Assembly (NCBI RefSeq): GCF_000220395.1
Contig: NW_004086595.1
Span: 11,093-75,092, forward strand
Reading direction: 5' to 3'
Source: Ichthyophthirius multifiliis
Taxonomy: Eukaryota > Ciliophora > Oligohymenophorea > Hymenostomatida
Length of the DNA: 64,000 nucleotides
Shown here: piece after piece, positions 12,292 to 22,238 of the stretch
Layout of the letters: each line of letters starts with the position of its first letter
Position numbering within the stretch: the first letter of the stretch is position 1
The notes under the pieces: model-generated
Told to the model about the DNA's origin: nothing
The model's input: only the letters and a program-made list of their open reading frames with translations
The model's database searches: none
Translations under genes and position numbers: made by a program

Positions 12292-12677
12292 ATGCTACTT
12301 AAACGCTATAACTTTTCATAAATAAATCCGAAATCAATCAAAATAATATTTTAATAATCTTAAAAGAAGCATCATACTGTAATTTCAAGTCTAAAAGTAA
12401 ACTCTTATTTCGAATTTTAATTAAAAATGTACAAAACATTAGCAATGAACATTATATTTTTATTTTTCATATAGTTTATTATTCTATTTTTATTTTACGT
12501 AAATAAATTTTTTTTTTTCAGTTTTATAAAATAATTCAGAGAAAATTACAGATATTTACTAAAAAAAACAACAACAAAAAAAATGGAAAAATTTAAAAAC
12601 TTTTTTCTAAAAAACTTTTCTAATATTTATATTATATACAGTTTTAATATAATTATTTATTTTTTTATATTTTTTGA
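12292..12677 (+). CDS. Possible small membrane protein
   Basis: ATG 12292-12294 opens a frame with mixed composition: MLLKRYNFSQINPKSIKIIF, then HHTVISSLKVNSYFEFQ, then a hydrophobic segment MNIIFLFFIQFIILFLFY that could span a membrane. A 22-nt element near 12498-12520 (GTAAAT..TTCAG) looks like an intron; removing it gives a basic tail with YKIIQRKLQIFTKKN and a TGA at 12675-12677. Without splicing the frame stays open much longer with poorer content. I recognise no family. Confidence 0.35.
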
Positions 12678-12905
12678 AACACTTATTATAATTATTATAT
12701 AAATTAATAGTATTTTAAAAATATATATATCTTTTGATATTTAATTTTATTATATAGGATAATATATATAATATTTTTTTTGTTTAAATTAAAGACATTG
12801 ATTGTATTGAAATATTTATTAATTTAAATATAAATATATATTAATTTAGTTGTTTTTTTATTAATAATAATTTATATAATATATATAAATATTTATTTTT
12901 TTTTG

Positions 12906-13664
12906 TCATTTTTTAATAAATTAAAGTTCTTCCCAAAAAGAAATTACTACACTTTAATTAATTAATTTTTCTTAAAATTTAATAAATTAATTTTCCGCAG
13001 TCTCATTTTTTAACTAAACATCATCTATACCAAAAAATATATTATTTTTATTTGGCAAATTAAATCCTGAATTAAAATTGGGTAAAAAGTTATTCAAAAT
13101 CTTACTTTCTTCGTTTTTAAACATTTAAATAGCAGGTGGAAAACTTTTTTTATTTATTTTATTTTTCATATAATCCTTAAGTATGAAATTTGCTGTTTTC
13201 TTAAACTATTCCTTATCTTCACCCTATTATTAATAACTTTAATTTAATATTTATCCTATTCTAGTCTCAAAATTAACTCCTAAGTCAAAATTCCTTTCTT
13301 AAGATAAATAATTTTTATTATTTTTATACATTTATCCATGCTATTATGAATTTTAATTATTTAAATCTTTTTGTGACTTGTTTTTCCCTTCAAATTTAAT
13401 TTAGTTTATGGCTTCAATGGACTTTGCAAGTCTTTTAGCCTCTTAATCTCCTCTCCAAATAGTATTTTCTCTTCTTTATGTTGCATTATAGGATTTTTAC
13501 CTTAAGAGTTTTTGTACTTTTTATTATTTATTTTTTCTTTTAAATTTTTCCTAAAGTTTTTTCTTAAAAGAATAATAAGTTATACTACCATCTTCATCAG
13601 TGAATTCATGCGAATTTTTAAATTAATAAGAATTATAATTTTGAAGATTTTATAAATTATTAAA

Positions 13665-13706
<42 letters not shown>

Positions 13707-14434
13707 ATTATTATTATTATGATTATGACTATGACTTACGTTATGACTATGATTATGATTTTGATTTTGATTTTGAATTTGATTTTGATTATGATTATGA
13801 TTATGATTATGATTATGATTATGATTATGATTATGATTATGATTATTATTATATTAATTGATATTTATATTTTCATTATTATTTAAATTTTTCTAAGAAT
13901 TTTAATTATTATTTTAAATTATTTAAATATCATTTTATCCTGTCGTGTTTTAAATTTTAGGCTTTAGCAATTCGAAAAAATCTATTTTTTCTGGTTTTTA
14001 TTTAAATATATTCAAACGGTGATTAATAGTTTCTAATTTTGGAACATTATGATTATTATTATTTACATCTTATATTATAGAATTCCAAAGTTTACCAGTT
14101 CGTTCTTATTTTTCTTATCTTCATCATTTTCATTTGATTTTTATTTATTTTCACATTTTTCATCATCAGAAACTTTTAATCTTTCAAATTTTATATTGTC
14201 TTATAATTACTAGTTTTAATTAAAAAAATTTTTCATTTATTAACTTAAATGAATAAACTCATTTTTATTATCTATATTTTTTGGTTTTTTTTTGTATTTT
14301 TTAAATATTTTATTTATAAATACCTATAGTTGTTATTTCATCTTCAGATGATATAATAGATATATCTGAATGTACAGATCTTCAGAACTAAATATTAATT
14401 ATTCTTTTTGTTATTTTTTATATTGAGACGGCAT
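12906..14434 (-). CDS. Hypothetical protein with Asn-His dipeptide repeat
   Basis: ATG 14432-14434 to TGA 12906-12908. The N-terminus MPSQYKKQQKEQLIFSSED is followed by a Ser/Asp/Glu segment (VHSDISIISSEDEITTI), a probable 52-nt intron (14272-14323), and a charged region. Central parts read ERTGKLWNSIIQDV and LNIFKQKPEKIDFFELLKPK. Then comes a run of about ten Asn-His dipeptides encoded by an AATCAT hexanucleotide array, Asn-Gln and Asn runs, and a conserved-looking C-terminal half including RRENTIWRGDQEAKRLAKSI, FEGKNKSQKDL and SFPPAIQMFKNEESK. Two apparent single-base frame breaks (near 14382 and 14098) are needed to join the best segments. No domain is recognised; the His/Asn run resembles low-complexity tracts of nuclear regulators, but that is only analogy. 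Confidence 0.6.
13785..13845. repeat. ATGATT hexanucleotide array coding (Asn-His)n
   Basis: About ten copies of GATTAT on the plus strand, read as AATCAT on the minus strand, lie inside the preceding gene. Left of it are diverged units (GATTTT, GACTAT) that give Asn-Gln and Ser-His, so the array seems to be expanding from one edge. Confidence 0.8.
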
Positions 14435-14885
14435 TTTTTTTTTTAATAAAAAAAATAATTCTTTTAAATATTATGAATGATTTTTTTATTTTATTTATTT
14501 TTATTTTTATGTATTTTTTATTTTTATTAAAAATATTTTATAAATTTTATTTAGTTTTATTTATTATTTAATTGCTTTATTTAGTTCACAGAATTTTTTT
14601 TTTTTTTTTTCATAAATAAAAATAAATTATTATATTCATTTTTTTATTTAAATTATAACTTTATTCATTTTTTTATATAAAATTATTTATTATTACTTCC
14701 CTTAACAAAAATTAAAAAACTAAATAATATAATAGCTTATAGTCTTATAAATTTATTTAGGTTTTTTTGATTTGTATTTAAATTAGTAAAAAATATATAT
14801 TAAATAAAAAATATATATTTAATAAATATATATATATATATATATATAACATATAACATAATATTAAAAATACAATTATATCAAA
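14435..14885. promoter_or_regulatory. Divergent intergenic region
   Basis: 450 bases between the start of the minus-strand Asn-His gene and the plus-strand NDUFS5-like gene. It is T-rich at the left and has a TA tract at about 14826-14847. No specific motif is recognised. Confidence 0.4.
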
Positions 14886-15235
14886 ATGGCTCATTAAGGA
14901 TTTAACTTAAACGGAGGTGCTCATCCTTGTTTACCTTTTTATGAAAGAATGCTCGATTGTATTAGAGCAGAAATTTTACCACTTAAAATGTGTACAGATG
15001 AAACAGAAGATTATGTTGAATGTCATTAGAGAAAAAAACAAGTTTTTTGATTATTTTATTATTTTTATTTAAAGTTAAAATATATTTAAAATAGGTTATT
15101 TTAAATTATAAATTAAGTCAAGAACTTAATAAAAATTTAATTGTAGCCTTACCTAAATATGATGAAGAAAATGATAGATTTTTACCATAAAGTGCATTTA
15201 ATACAGATGAAATATTCAATAAAGGAAGAAGATGA
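14886..15235 (+). CDS. NDUFS5: NDUFS5-like complex I accessory subunit (twin CX9C)
   Basis: A 98-residue protein from exons 14886-15041 and 15095-15235 (intron 53 nt, phase 0), starting MAHQGFNLNGGAHPC and ending in TGA. It carries a perfect twin CX9C motif: C-LPFYERMLD-C and C-TDETEDYVE-C. This is the coiled-coil-helix-coiled-coil-helix fold imported into the mitochondrial intermembrane space through Mia40. The spacing between the pairs, the DE.EDYVEC motif and the following basic HQRKKQ fit the 15-kDa complex I subunit NDUFS5 better than COX-assembly CHCH proteins. The C-terminal exon (LPKYDEENDRFLPQSAFN) is not strongly diagnostic. The twin CX9C assignment is firm; the exact subunit name is an inference. 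Confidence 0.7.
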
Positions 15236-15773
15236 TAGTAATGGATTTTTTTATTTATTATTATTGAAAATAATATAAAATTTTTTATAAAAAAAAGAAA
15301 AATATTGCAAGTTTTAAATATTTCATTATAAAATCTTATATGATTATTAAATATATATATATAAAAAAAAAATCAATAAAAGGAATAAAGATTATATCCA
15401 ATTATTTTTTTTTTGAAAAAAAAAAAAAAATTAATAATAAAAAATATTTTTAAATTAAATATTTTTTTTTTATTTATTTATTTAATTACTGAATTTTTTT
15501 TCTTTTCTTAAATATAAATTAAATAGCTATTGTGTATTTATAAACAAAAAAATGAAAAAGATTATTTTTTTGCTTTAATATAAAAAAAATAAGAATATAT
15601 AAATAATTTATATTTTTACATTATAAAAAAAAAAAAAAAAATATGTTTAATTATTATATTATAAAAGTCCATTTTAATATATTTAATACAATAAATATAA
15701 TATATATATATATATTTTTTTTTATTTATTAATTTATTATTATCTGTTCTTAATTCGTTTTTTTTTTTTTTTT
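15236..15773. other. Intergenic AT-rich stretch between convergent genes
   Basis: Roughly 540 bases of A/T homopolymers and TA runs between the 3' ends of the NDUFS5-like and MYB genes. Nothing beyond presumptive 3' untranslated sequence is seen. Confidence 0.5.
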
Positions 15774-16120
15774 TCAATTATATCTTTAATAATTTTATTA
15801 AATAGTATATAATATACTTTATATTAATTATTCTGAACATTAAGAATTTTACATTTCTTCAATAGTAAACAAGGGAAAAACTAAATTTAAGCATTTATTA
15901 TTTACTAGAAAATAAGTAAATCAAAAAAATATATATATGTATTATTATAATTTACTTATATTTTTTTATATAGATTATATTTATTCTTATTAAGCATTAG
16001 AATTTTATTTATTTTATGAATATTCGAATTATTTAACAGGAGTTTAAAATTTAATCATAGATTTATAAGCTTAAAATCCTTTAGAATTTTAAATAGAAAA
16101 TTAGGAAATAATTTAATTAC

Positions 16121-16165
<45 letters not shown>

Positions 16166-17073
16166 TGGATATATTTATTATTTTCTTATATTTATTTATT
16201 TGGTGAAATAAATACTTTTTTTAGTATTTTTTTTGGATTTTCTTCATATTTTTTTTAGTTTTTACTAAAACTATTTATTTCTTATTCTTATTTTTATATT
16301 TTTATTTTTCTTTTGATTGTTGAATTCCAATGATTTTTTATTGCATTATCAGTTCTTCCAGGTAATAATTTAGTAATAAGAGCCCATTTATTACCATATC
16401 TTTATTATAAAATATAATTTATATATTATATACAAATAAATACATTTTATGAGCCTCTATAATTTTCTAATCTTCATCTTCTGTCCATTTATCTTTTTTG
16501 ATTTATGGATTTAAATGATTATGCCATCTATATAAATATCAATAAACATAAAACATATAAAAAATACCTTTCTCTGCATTATTTACCAATTCTTCCAGGT
16601 AAACTTTTAGCAATTTGACTCCATTTTTAAGGCCCTTATTCTATTACTAATTCACTTAATATTTAATCTTCTTCTTTTGTCCAAGGTCCTTTTACAAGAG
16701 AAGGATTTAATACTTTTTACCATCTATGTAAACACTAAACATCACTTCTATCTGGAAAATTACTTGCTATTTTTTTCCAGTTTTTTGGCCCATATTATTA
16801 TACAAGGTCTTTCAAAAGTTCATCTTCTTCTTTTTTCCACCATCTTTTGGTCTATTGTTCATTGTTTTAAACTCCAAGACTAGTATTTAAGCAATTTGAA
16901 GATTCAGAATTGGAAAAAGATGAAGGTGTATTTTATTAAGGTGAAGAAGATTTTAACATTTATTTAACTAAATCAATAAATACATCATTTTGAGAAGTTG
17001 TAGTAAGAAATTTTTATTGGGTTTGGTCTGAATATTATCTTTTTTATTAAGGAATAGGTGTTTTTATTTCCAT
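15774..17073 (-). CDS. Three-repeat (R1R2R3) MYB transcription factor
   Basis: From ATG 17071-17073 the frame reads [20 protein letters not shown], then three MYB repeats. R1 has [24 protein letters not shown]2 has [33 protein letters not shown]3 has [27 protein letters not shown], then [16 protein letters not shown]. The spaced Trp residues and the [13 protein letters not shown] recognition helix are textbook 3R-MYB. Two introns lie inside R2/R3 (near 16554-16594 and 16395-16440) and one near the end (about 15912-15962). The C-terminal tail ends in YNQ-rich sequence at TGA 15774-15776. An AAT microsatellite at 16121-16162 requires a frame adjustment. Animal and plant 3R-MYBs drive G2/M genes, and animal B-MYB works with MuvB; a LIN54-type protein is also in this window. 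The ATG lies just left of the assembly gap. Confidence 0.9.
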
Positions 17074-17430
17074 TTTTTTTTAGTTAAAGAGATAATTTTT
17101 TTTTTTTTTTTTTTTTTTTCCTCCTTTTTTTTTTTTTTTCCAATTTTTTTTTTTTTTTTTTCCGGTGGGAACCGGTTAATTTTAATTTTATTTTTCCCTT
17201 TTATTTTTTTTTTTTTTAAAAAAAANNNNNNNNNNNNNNNNNNNNTTTTTTTTTTTAAGGGATAGGGGGTTTTTTTTTCCTTTTTTTTTAGTAAAGGGGA
17301 AAAATTTTTTTTTTTTTTTTTTTTTTTCTTCTTTTTTTTTTTTTTTTCTATTTTTTTTTTTTTTTTTTTCTGTTTGTATCTGTTTATTTTTATTTTATTT
17401 TTTCCTTTTATTTTTTTTTTTTTTTAAAAA
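17041..17430. repeat. Assembly gap with duplicated flanking sequence
   Basis: A run of 20 N at 17226-17245 is flanked by two versions of the same sequence. Left (about 17047-17225) and right (about 17253-17430) share, in order, AAGGAATAGGTG / AAGGGATAGGGGG, the CCATTTTTTTTTAGTTAAAG-like block, T-tracts separated by CCTCC/CTTCT, CCAAT/CTAT and CCGGTGGGAACCGG/CTGTTTGTATCTG, then a final T-run and AAAAAAAA. The right copy lacks a clean ATG for the MYB gene. This is most simply two overlapping contig ends left unmerged, so the gap is probably negative. The GC-rich variants in the left copy look like low-quality base calls in homopolymers. Confidence 0.75.
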
Positions 17431-17886
17431 AAATATAAAATTAAAAACAAAATTTTATAAAAAAAAATAGAAAATCCTTTTTATTTTATGTTTTTAATAG
17501 AAAACAATAAAAAAAATATTTATTTTTTAATTTTATATCAATAAAATATATTAATTAAATTAAACTTGAAGAATCGAAAAACTCATTTATTTACTATTAT
17601 ACTAAAATTCATACTAAATAACGTTTTTTAAAAATAGATTAATTAAAAATTATATTAATATTCATGTTCAATTAAATTAAAATTTATTTTATATGGAAAT
17701 AATTTTATTCAATAGTTTTTTATAAAGATTACAAACAAATATATATAATTTTTTCATAAAATAGTTTTAATATATAAATATACATATATAATTTTAAAAA
17801 AATAATATAATAATATATTTGTAATATATATACATTAAATATTTAGTATACTATTAATCACTTATTTTAATATCTCTATTATATTT

Positions 17887-18130
17887 TCAAATTTGATTTG
17901 TTTTGTACTTAAATAAATAAGAAGCTTTTTCGAATCTGACTTTTTTTGGAAAATACAGATTTCCAACAGTTTGAAATTCGCCTTTTTTATAGTTCCTTTA
18001 ATAAATGATGAGAATTATATCCTTTGTTGTTTACGAAATAAAGGGCGCTATGGGTTCAGAGTAAATAGTATTCAAGTGGATTATCTAAATTTTCACTAAT
18101 TAAATAATAATATATAATTATTCAAGGAGA
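17887..18130 (-). CDS. Small conserved-looking hypothetical protein
   Basis: The reverse strand reads NTIYSEPIAPFISQTTKDI, then ILIIYQRNYKKGEFQTVGN, then LYFPKKVRFEKASYLFKYK, ending in TGA 17887-17889. The GC content and mixed residues clearly exceed those of the neighbouring intergenic DNA, so this is very likely coding. No ATG is visible in frame within 18130; a 5' exon may lie upstream after an intron ending near 18088 (TTTAG). At least 60 residues. I do not recognise a family; a mitochondrial or ribosome-associated protein would be compatible but is not shown. Confidence 0.5.
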
Positions 18131-18735
18131 AAAAAAAACTTTGTATATAAAATTTAATTTATTAAAATAATATATTAATTTTTTTTAAAAAAAACATATT
18201 TTTTTAATAATTTTATTAATATAATAATATCATTTAATATATTTTGTTTTTTATTTTTTATTTCTTAATTTTTTTTTTTTATTTTAAATTCTTTTTATAA
18301 ATTTACATATTTTTTTATAAAAAAAAATATATATTTTTAAGTTTTTTGTTTAAATTTTGATAAAATACTCAATAAAAAACAAAAATTTACATAAAAATAA
18401 ATTCAAAATAATAATTTTAATAAAAAAATAAAAAAAAATATATATAAGTAATTTTTTTAATTATTAAAATCAATATATATAAAATTATTAAAAATATTAA
18501 AATATAAATATTTTCAAAAAGAATAATATAAACATATTTTATTTATAAGTTTAGAATACTTAATAATTTAAAATTTAGATTAAAATAATTAATAAAACTT
18601 CAATATTTTTTTTTATATATAATAATAATTCGAATAAATAAAAAAAAATCTAAATAATTTTTAAATTTATTTATTTATAAATATAGAAAGTATCTTCTAA
18701 AAAATAAAAAACAAAAAAAATTAAAAAGTATAAAA
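18131..18735. other. Divergent intergenic AT-rich stretch
   Basis: 600 bases of A/T runs between the small minus-strand gene and SCO1, presumably containing both promoters. No motif is recognised. Confidence 0.4.
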
Positions 18736-19811
18736 ATGTATATATTCAGAAAAGTTCCAGTATAAATTCTAATATATCCAAATATACAATATTAAAAAAA
18801 ATAACTTTATTAAATTTAAGCAAATTTTAATTTTCCTCTAAAAAGCCCTAAACAGATGAAAATACAAAATATTTTATTTAAAGAAATTTTGACAAAAACC
18901 AATTTTCGAAACTTTCCAAAGAATAACAAATAGCCGAAATAGAAAAAGTTCTAGAAGAATCAGGCAAGGAAAAACCCCTTGATAATACAAAATTTGATGG
19001 CCAAGGTTAACATTCTGCATATGTATTTTTCATTGGAAGTTTAGGATTATTAATTGGATATTTTATAATGTAAATAAATACAGTTAGATACTAAAAAAAA
19101 AATTAAACAACAAATCCATAAACTATAAATACAAACGTATAAGGAAAAGCAGCAATAGGGGGAGATTGGTAATTAATAAATACAAAAGGAGAAATTTTCG
19201 GAAGTTAAAATTTAAAAGGAAGTTATTATTTATTATACTTTGGATTTTGTAATTGTCCTGATATATGCCCTAATTCATTAATTAAGCTTGTAAAAAGTAT
19301 AAATAAAGTAAAATAAACTACTCAAGGAAAATATTTTAATTTAAAAACTGTATTTGTTAGTGTAGATCCTGATAGAGATACATTAGAAAATATAAGAAAT
19401 TTTTGCGATATTTTTGATAAAGATATTATTGGAGTTACTGCAAAAAAAAACAATGATATATAATTAAGAGAAATGATGTAAAAATTCAGAATATATGCAA
19501 CTAAAATGGAATTTGAATAGTAAGAAGAAAATCAAGTGTAAAATTAAATATATATATATATAAATATATATTATATATTTATATATTTATAAATTAATTT
19601 TATATTTTTTTTAATATTATTTGTTTTATAAATAAATAAGTAAAAAAAAAATTATACAATTGATCATACTGTATTAACTTATTTAATGGATGATAAAAAT
19701 AATTACATTGCCCATTTAGGTTCTAATCTAAGTGAAAATGATTTAGTTAAAGTAATTTTAGATAATATATTGTAAAACGAGAAAAGTAAAATGAAATCAA
19801 TTTCTTATTGA
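18736..19811 (+). CDS. SCO1: SCO1/SenC-family cytochrome c oxidase assembly copper chaperone
   Basis: Delivers copper to the CuA site of COX2 from the inner mitochondrial membrane. Visible features: a transmembrane segment FFIGSLGLLIGYFIM, a linker, then the thioredoxin-like domain with GDWQLINTKGE, the copper ligands in YFGFCNCPDICPNSLIKL (CPDIC, the CxxxC motif), VSVDPDRDTLENIRNF, and after a 105-nt intron (19536-19640) the distal His in NYTIDHTVLTYLMDD. It ends at TGA 19809-19811. The only nearby ATG (18736-18738) is out of frame by an AT dinucleotide. Dropping one AT in the ATATAT after the ATG gives MYIQKSSSINSNI and a basic, Ser-rich presequence typical of mitochondrial import. Either a dinucleotide sequencing error or an unseen 5' exon is likely. 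Catalytic residues are all present. Confidence 0.85.
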
Positions 19812-19951
19812 AATAATTAAATAAATATAAATAAAATTAATACATTTTTTATATTATTTTTTTAGAAATTATAAAAAATATTATCAATATAAAAATAAAT
19901 AAATATAATTATATTTTTTTTAATTTTAATATTTATTTTTAAAAAATAAAA

Positions 19952-21618
19952 TCAAAGATCTTATTATTAGCTTTTATTTTTTTTTAATCATAAAATGCAA
20001 CATACTAAGAAACCATCTAATTAATTTAATTATTCATATCTTATTACATTTCTTTTTTAAAAAATCTTCTATAAAGACATGCCATTAATACAAAAAGCAC
20101 TACAAAACAAAATAGCATCACAATAACAATTATTATAATGGTTGCTCCATTATTTTTACCTAAATTACTTATTTATTCGACTCTTTATTTTAAAGGATCA
20201 ACATAATACTCACATTCTTCTTTAGGTTCCTCTAAACTTGAGCAAATTGCTTCCATTATACTGTTTCCATCCAAATTTCCTCTATATACTAAGTCATTAA
20301 TAGTCACAGATGGCCATGTATTAATTCTATATTTAGATTATAAATCTAGTTATCGTTTCAATAAAGGACTGTTAGGATTTTTAATGTTATCATTATAACA
20401 TTTTTTAAATTCTTCTTAATCCAAATTTTTAATTTAGATGACTAATTATTAGCTACAAACTTCATATAACTAAGGCTTGTCACATTCTTAAGCAAATATA
20501 AGCATATATTCCCACCATAATTCTTCATCTTGATCAAATATGCAGATTTAACGTAAACTTTCTTCAACTACATTTTTTCCTGTGGCAATATTACGACTAT
20601 TAATTTAACCAATATTAGGCAAATCTGGGTCATTAGCACAAAAACGACCATTTAAAATGCAATCACTAATAGGATTAGCAAATTATTCTAATTAACATTC
20701 AAAGCAAACATATATATCATAAGAAGGTTCAAATTAAACTAAATTAATTATTTTTTTAAAAATAAAAATAGAATAAAAATATAATTAATTAAAAAAAATT
20801 AAAATAAAGAAGGTAAAAATATAATTTTTATATAAAAATTGATGAATAAATATATATTCTTAAATATAAAAATATGTATATAAATAAATATATATATATA
20901 TATATATATATAAATATATATATATTTATATATTACTATATATATTTTAATTTACCATTATTTCCTTTTAAATTTTTTCTAACTTAATTAAAATTATATA
21001 TAAGCTTATTTACAGTTATTGATGGTAAACTAATCCAAAAAATATAATCTGATTTTTTATATTTGTTTTCTTCAAATTCTATTTATAAAGTAACTTATTT
21101 CTTATCTTCTAATAAACTCTTTAATAAATTACCGTATTCAAAATGTATAAAAATAGAAGGAATAATTACACGATCTCCCATTCCATCATCTGACATTAAT
21201 ATATCATAATTTTCTTTTTTATCATCCATCTATAAATATTATATAAAAATATATATATTTTTATTTCTTTTATTACCAAAATTATAACTTTTCCACCAAA
21301 AAGTTATGCATTGAATACTTTTGTTACAAAAGAGCATTCTCCTCTCTAAATTAATACGAAGGTATGTTATTAGTTGTTTTCGGTCGATTCTAAGGGTTTA
21401 CAAGCGTCTATAGGGTTAGCTAACATTACATCACCTATTATCTTTCTTCCGTATGGTATTTTCCCGAAAAGGGCTAGTTAGAAAGGAATTTTCGCTTCTT
21501 TTTTATTTATTTTCTTTACTTGTTCTTCTAAATCTTTATTGTTGTATACTTGAAGGTCAGCTTTTAAAAGTTGGATTGTTATTATTGATATTAATATGAA
21601 TAACATTATATTTTTCAT
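19952..21618 (-). CDS. Vacuolar sorting receptor (BP-80/VSR-like)
   Basis: Type I membrane receptor for lysosomal/vacuolar cargo. ATG 21616-21618 gives a signal peptide MKNIMLFILISIITIQLLKA. A protease-associated (PA) domain follows, with IQRGECSFVTKVFNAQLFGG and, after a 47-nt intron (21230-21276), SDDGMGDRVIIPSIFI. After a 217-nt intron (20739-20955) the luminal Cys-rich domain reads ILNGRFCANDPDLPNIG, GKNVVEESLRQICIF, LWWEYMLIFAQECDK, INTWPSVTINDLVYRG and MEAICSSLEEPKEECEY. These match plant VSR blocks (GRYCAPDPD, VIENLRQLC, WWDYVTDF, PTLVVNNRQYRGKL, KAICSGFEE). No EGF repeats follow. Instead there is one membrane span (TIIIIVIVMLFCFVVLFVLM) and a short cytosolic tail starting CLYRRFFKKEM and containing QYVAFYD. 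The last codons are uncertain because the in-frame TGA is displaced at an A-run near 19970. Confidence 0.88.
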
Positions 21619-22238
21619 TTTTTTTTTTTTTTATAAATATTATATATTTTTTTATAATATAAGTTTTATATCTTTATTTTTTTGACTATATAAAAAGAAA
21701 AATTTTTGTATTAAATAATTTAAAATTTAATTTATATTATTTATATCATTGTATATATATATTTATAAATTTAAATGATTTTATTTTTATTATTTTTAAA
21801 TATTAATAATTAATTTATAATTTGTTTATTTTTTAAATTTAATTTCATTTTATTTCTATTTAAAGTTATAAAAAATTATTGACATTATTACTATTTGAAC
21901 GAATTTTAAGCATAAATATAAATTTATATAATATAATATAAACTTATTTAAACATTAAAAATTCTATTTATAATTATGATTATATGTAATATATTTCAAA
22001 AAATATCTATAATATATATTAAAAAATTAAAAATTGAAATAAAAAAAATATTGTATAATATATATATAAAAATATATATATATATATATATTTTAAATAT
22101 ATATATTTATATATTTTTATATTTATATATAAATAAATAAAAACCTTATTCTTTTCTATAAAAAATATTTTTAAAATAAATAATTTATATTTTATAAATA
22201 TATAAAAATCATATATTTTAATTTTATTATATTAAATT
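21619..22238. other. Intergenic AT-rich stretch
   Basis: 620 bases between tandem minus-strand genes (VSR start and RsmI end). TA-rich near 22060-22135. No feature recognised. Confidence 0.5.

Noticed and set aside
13720..13860. Possible CRISPR-like array
   Set aside because: The units are a simple coding hexanucleotide with no spacers, and the genome is eukaryotic.
15840..16200. Plus-strand reading resembling an adaptor sigma subunit (a [11 protein letters not shown] block followed by a Tyr-rich exon)
   Set aside because: No ATG or consistent frame; the minus strand gives the C-terminal end of the MYB gene with a proper intron and stop.
17140..17180. Perfect inverted repeat CCGGTGGGAACCGG as a possible regulatory site
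   Set aside because: The equivalent right-hand copy reads CTGTTTGTATCTG, so the palindrome is likely a base-calling artefact at a contig end.
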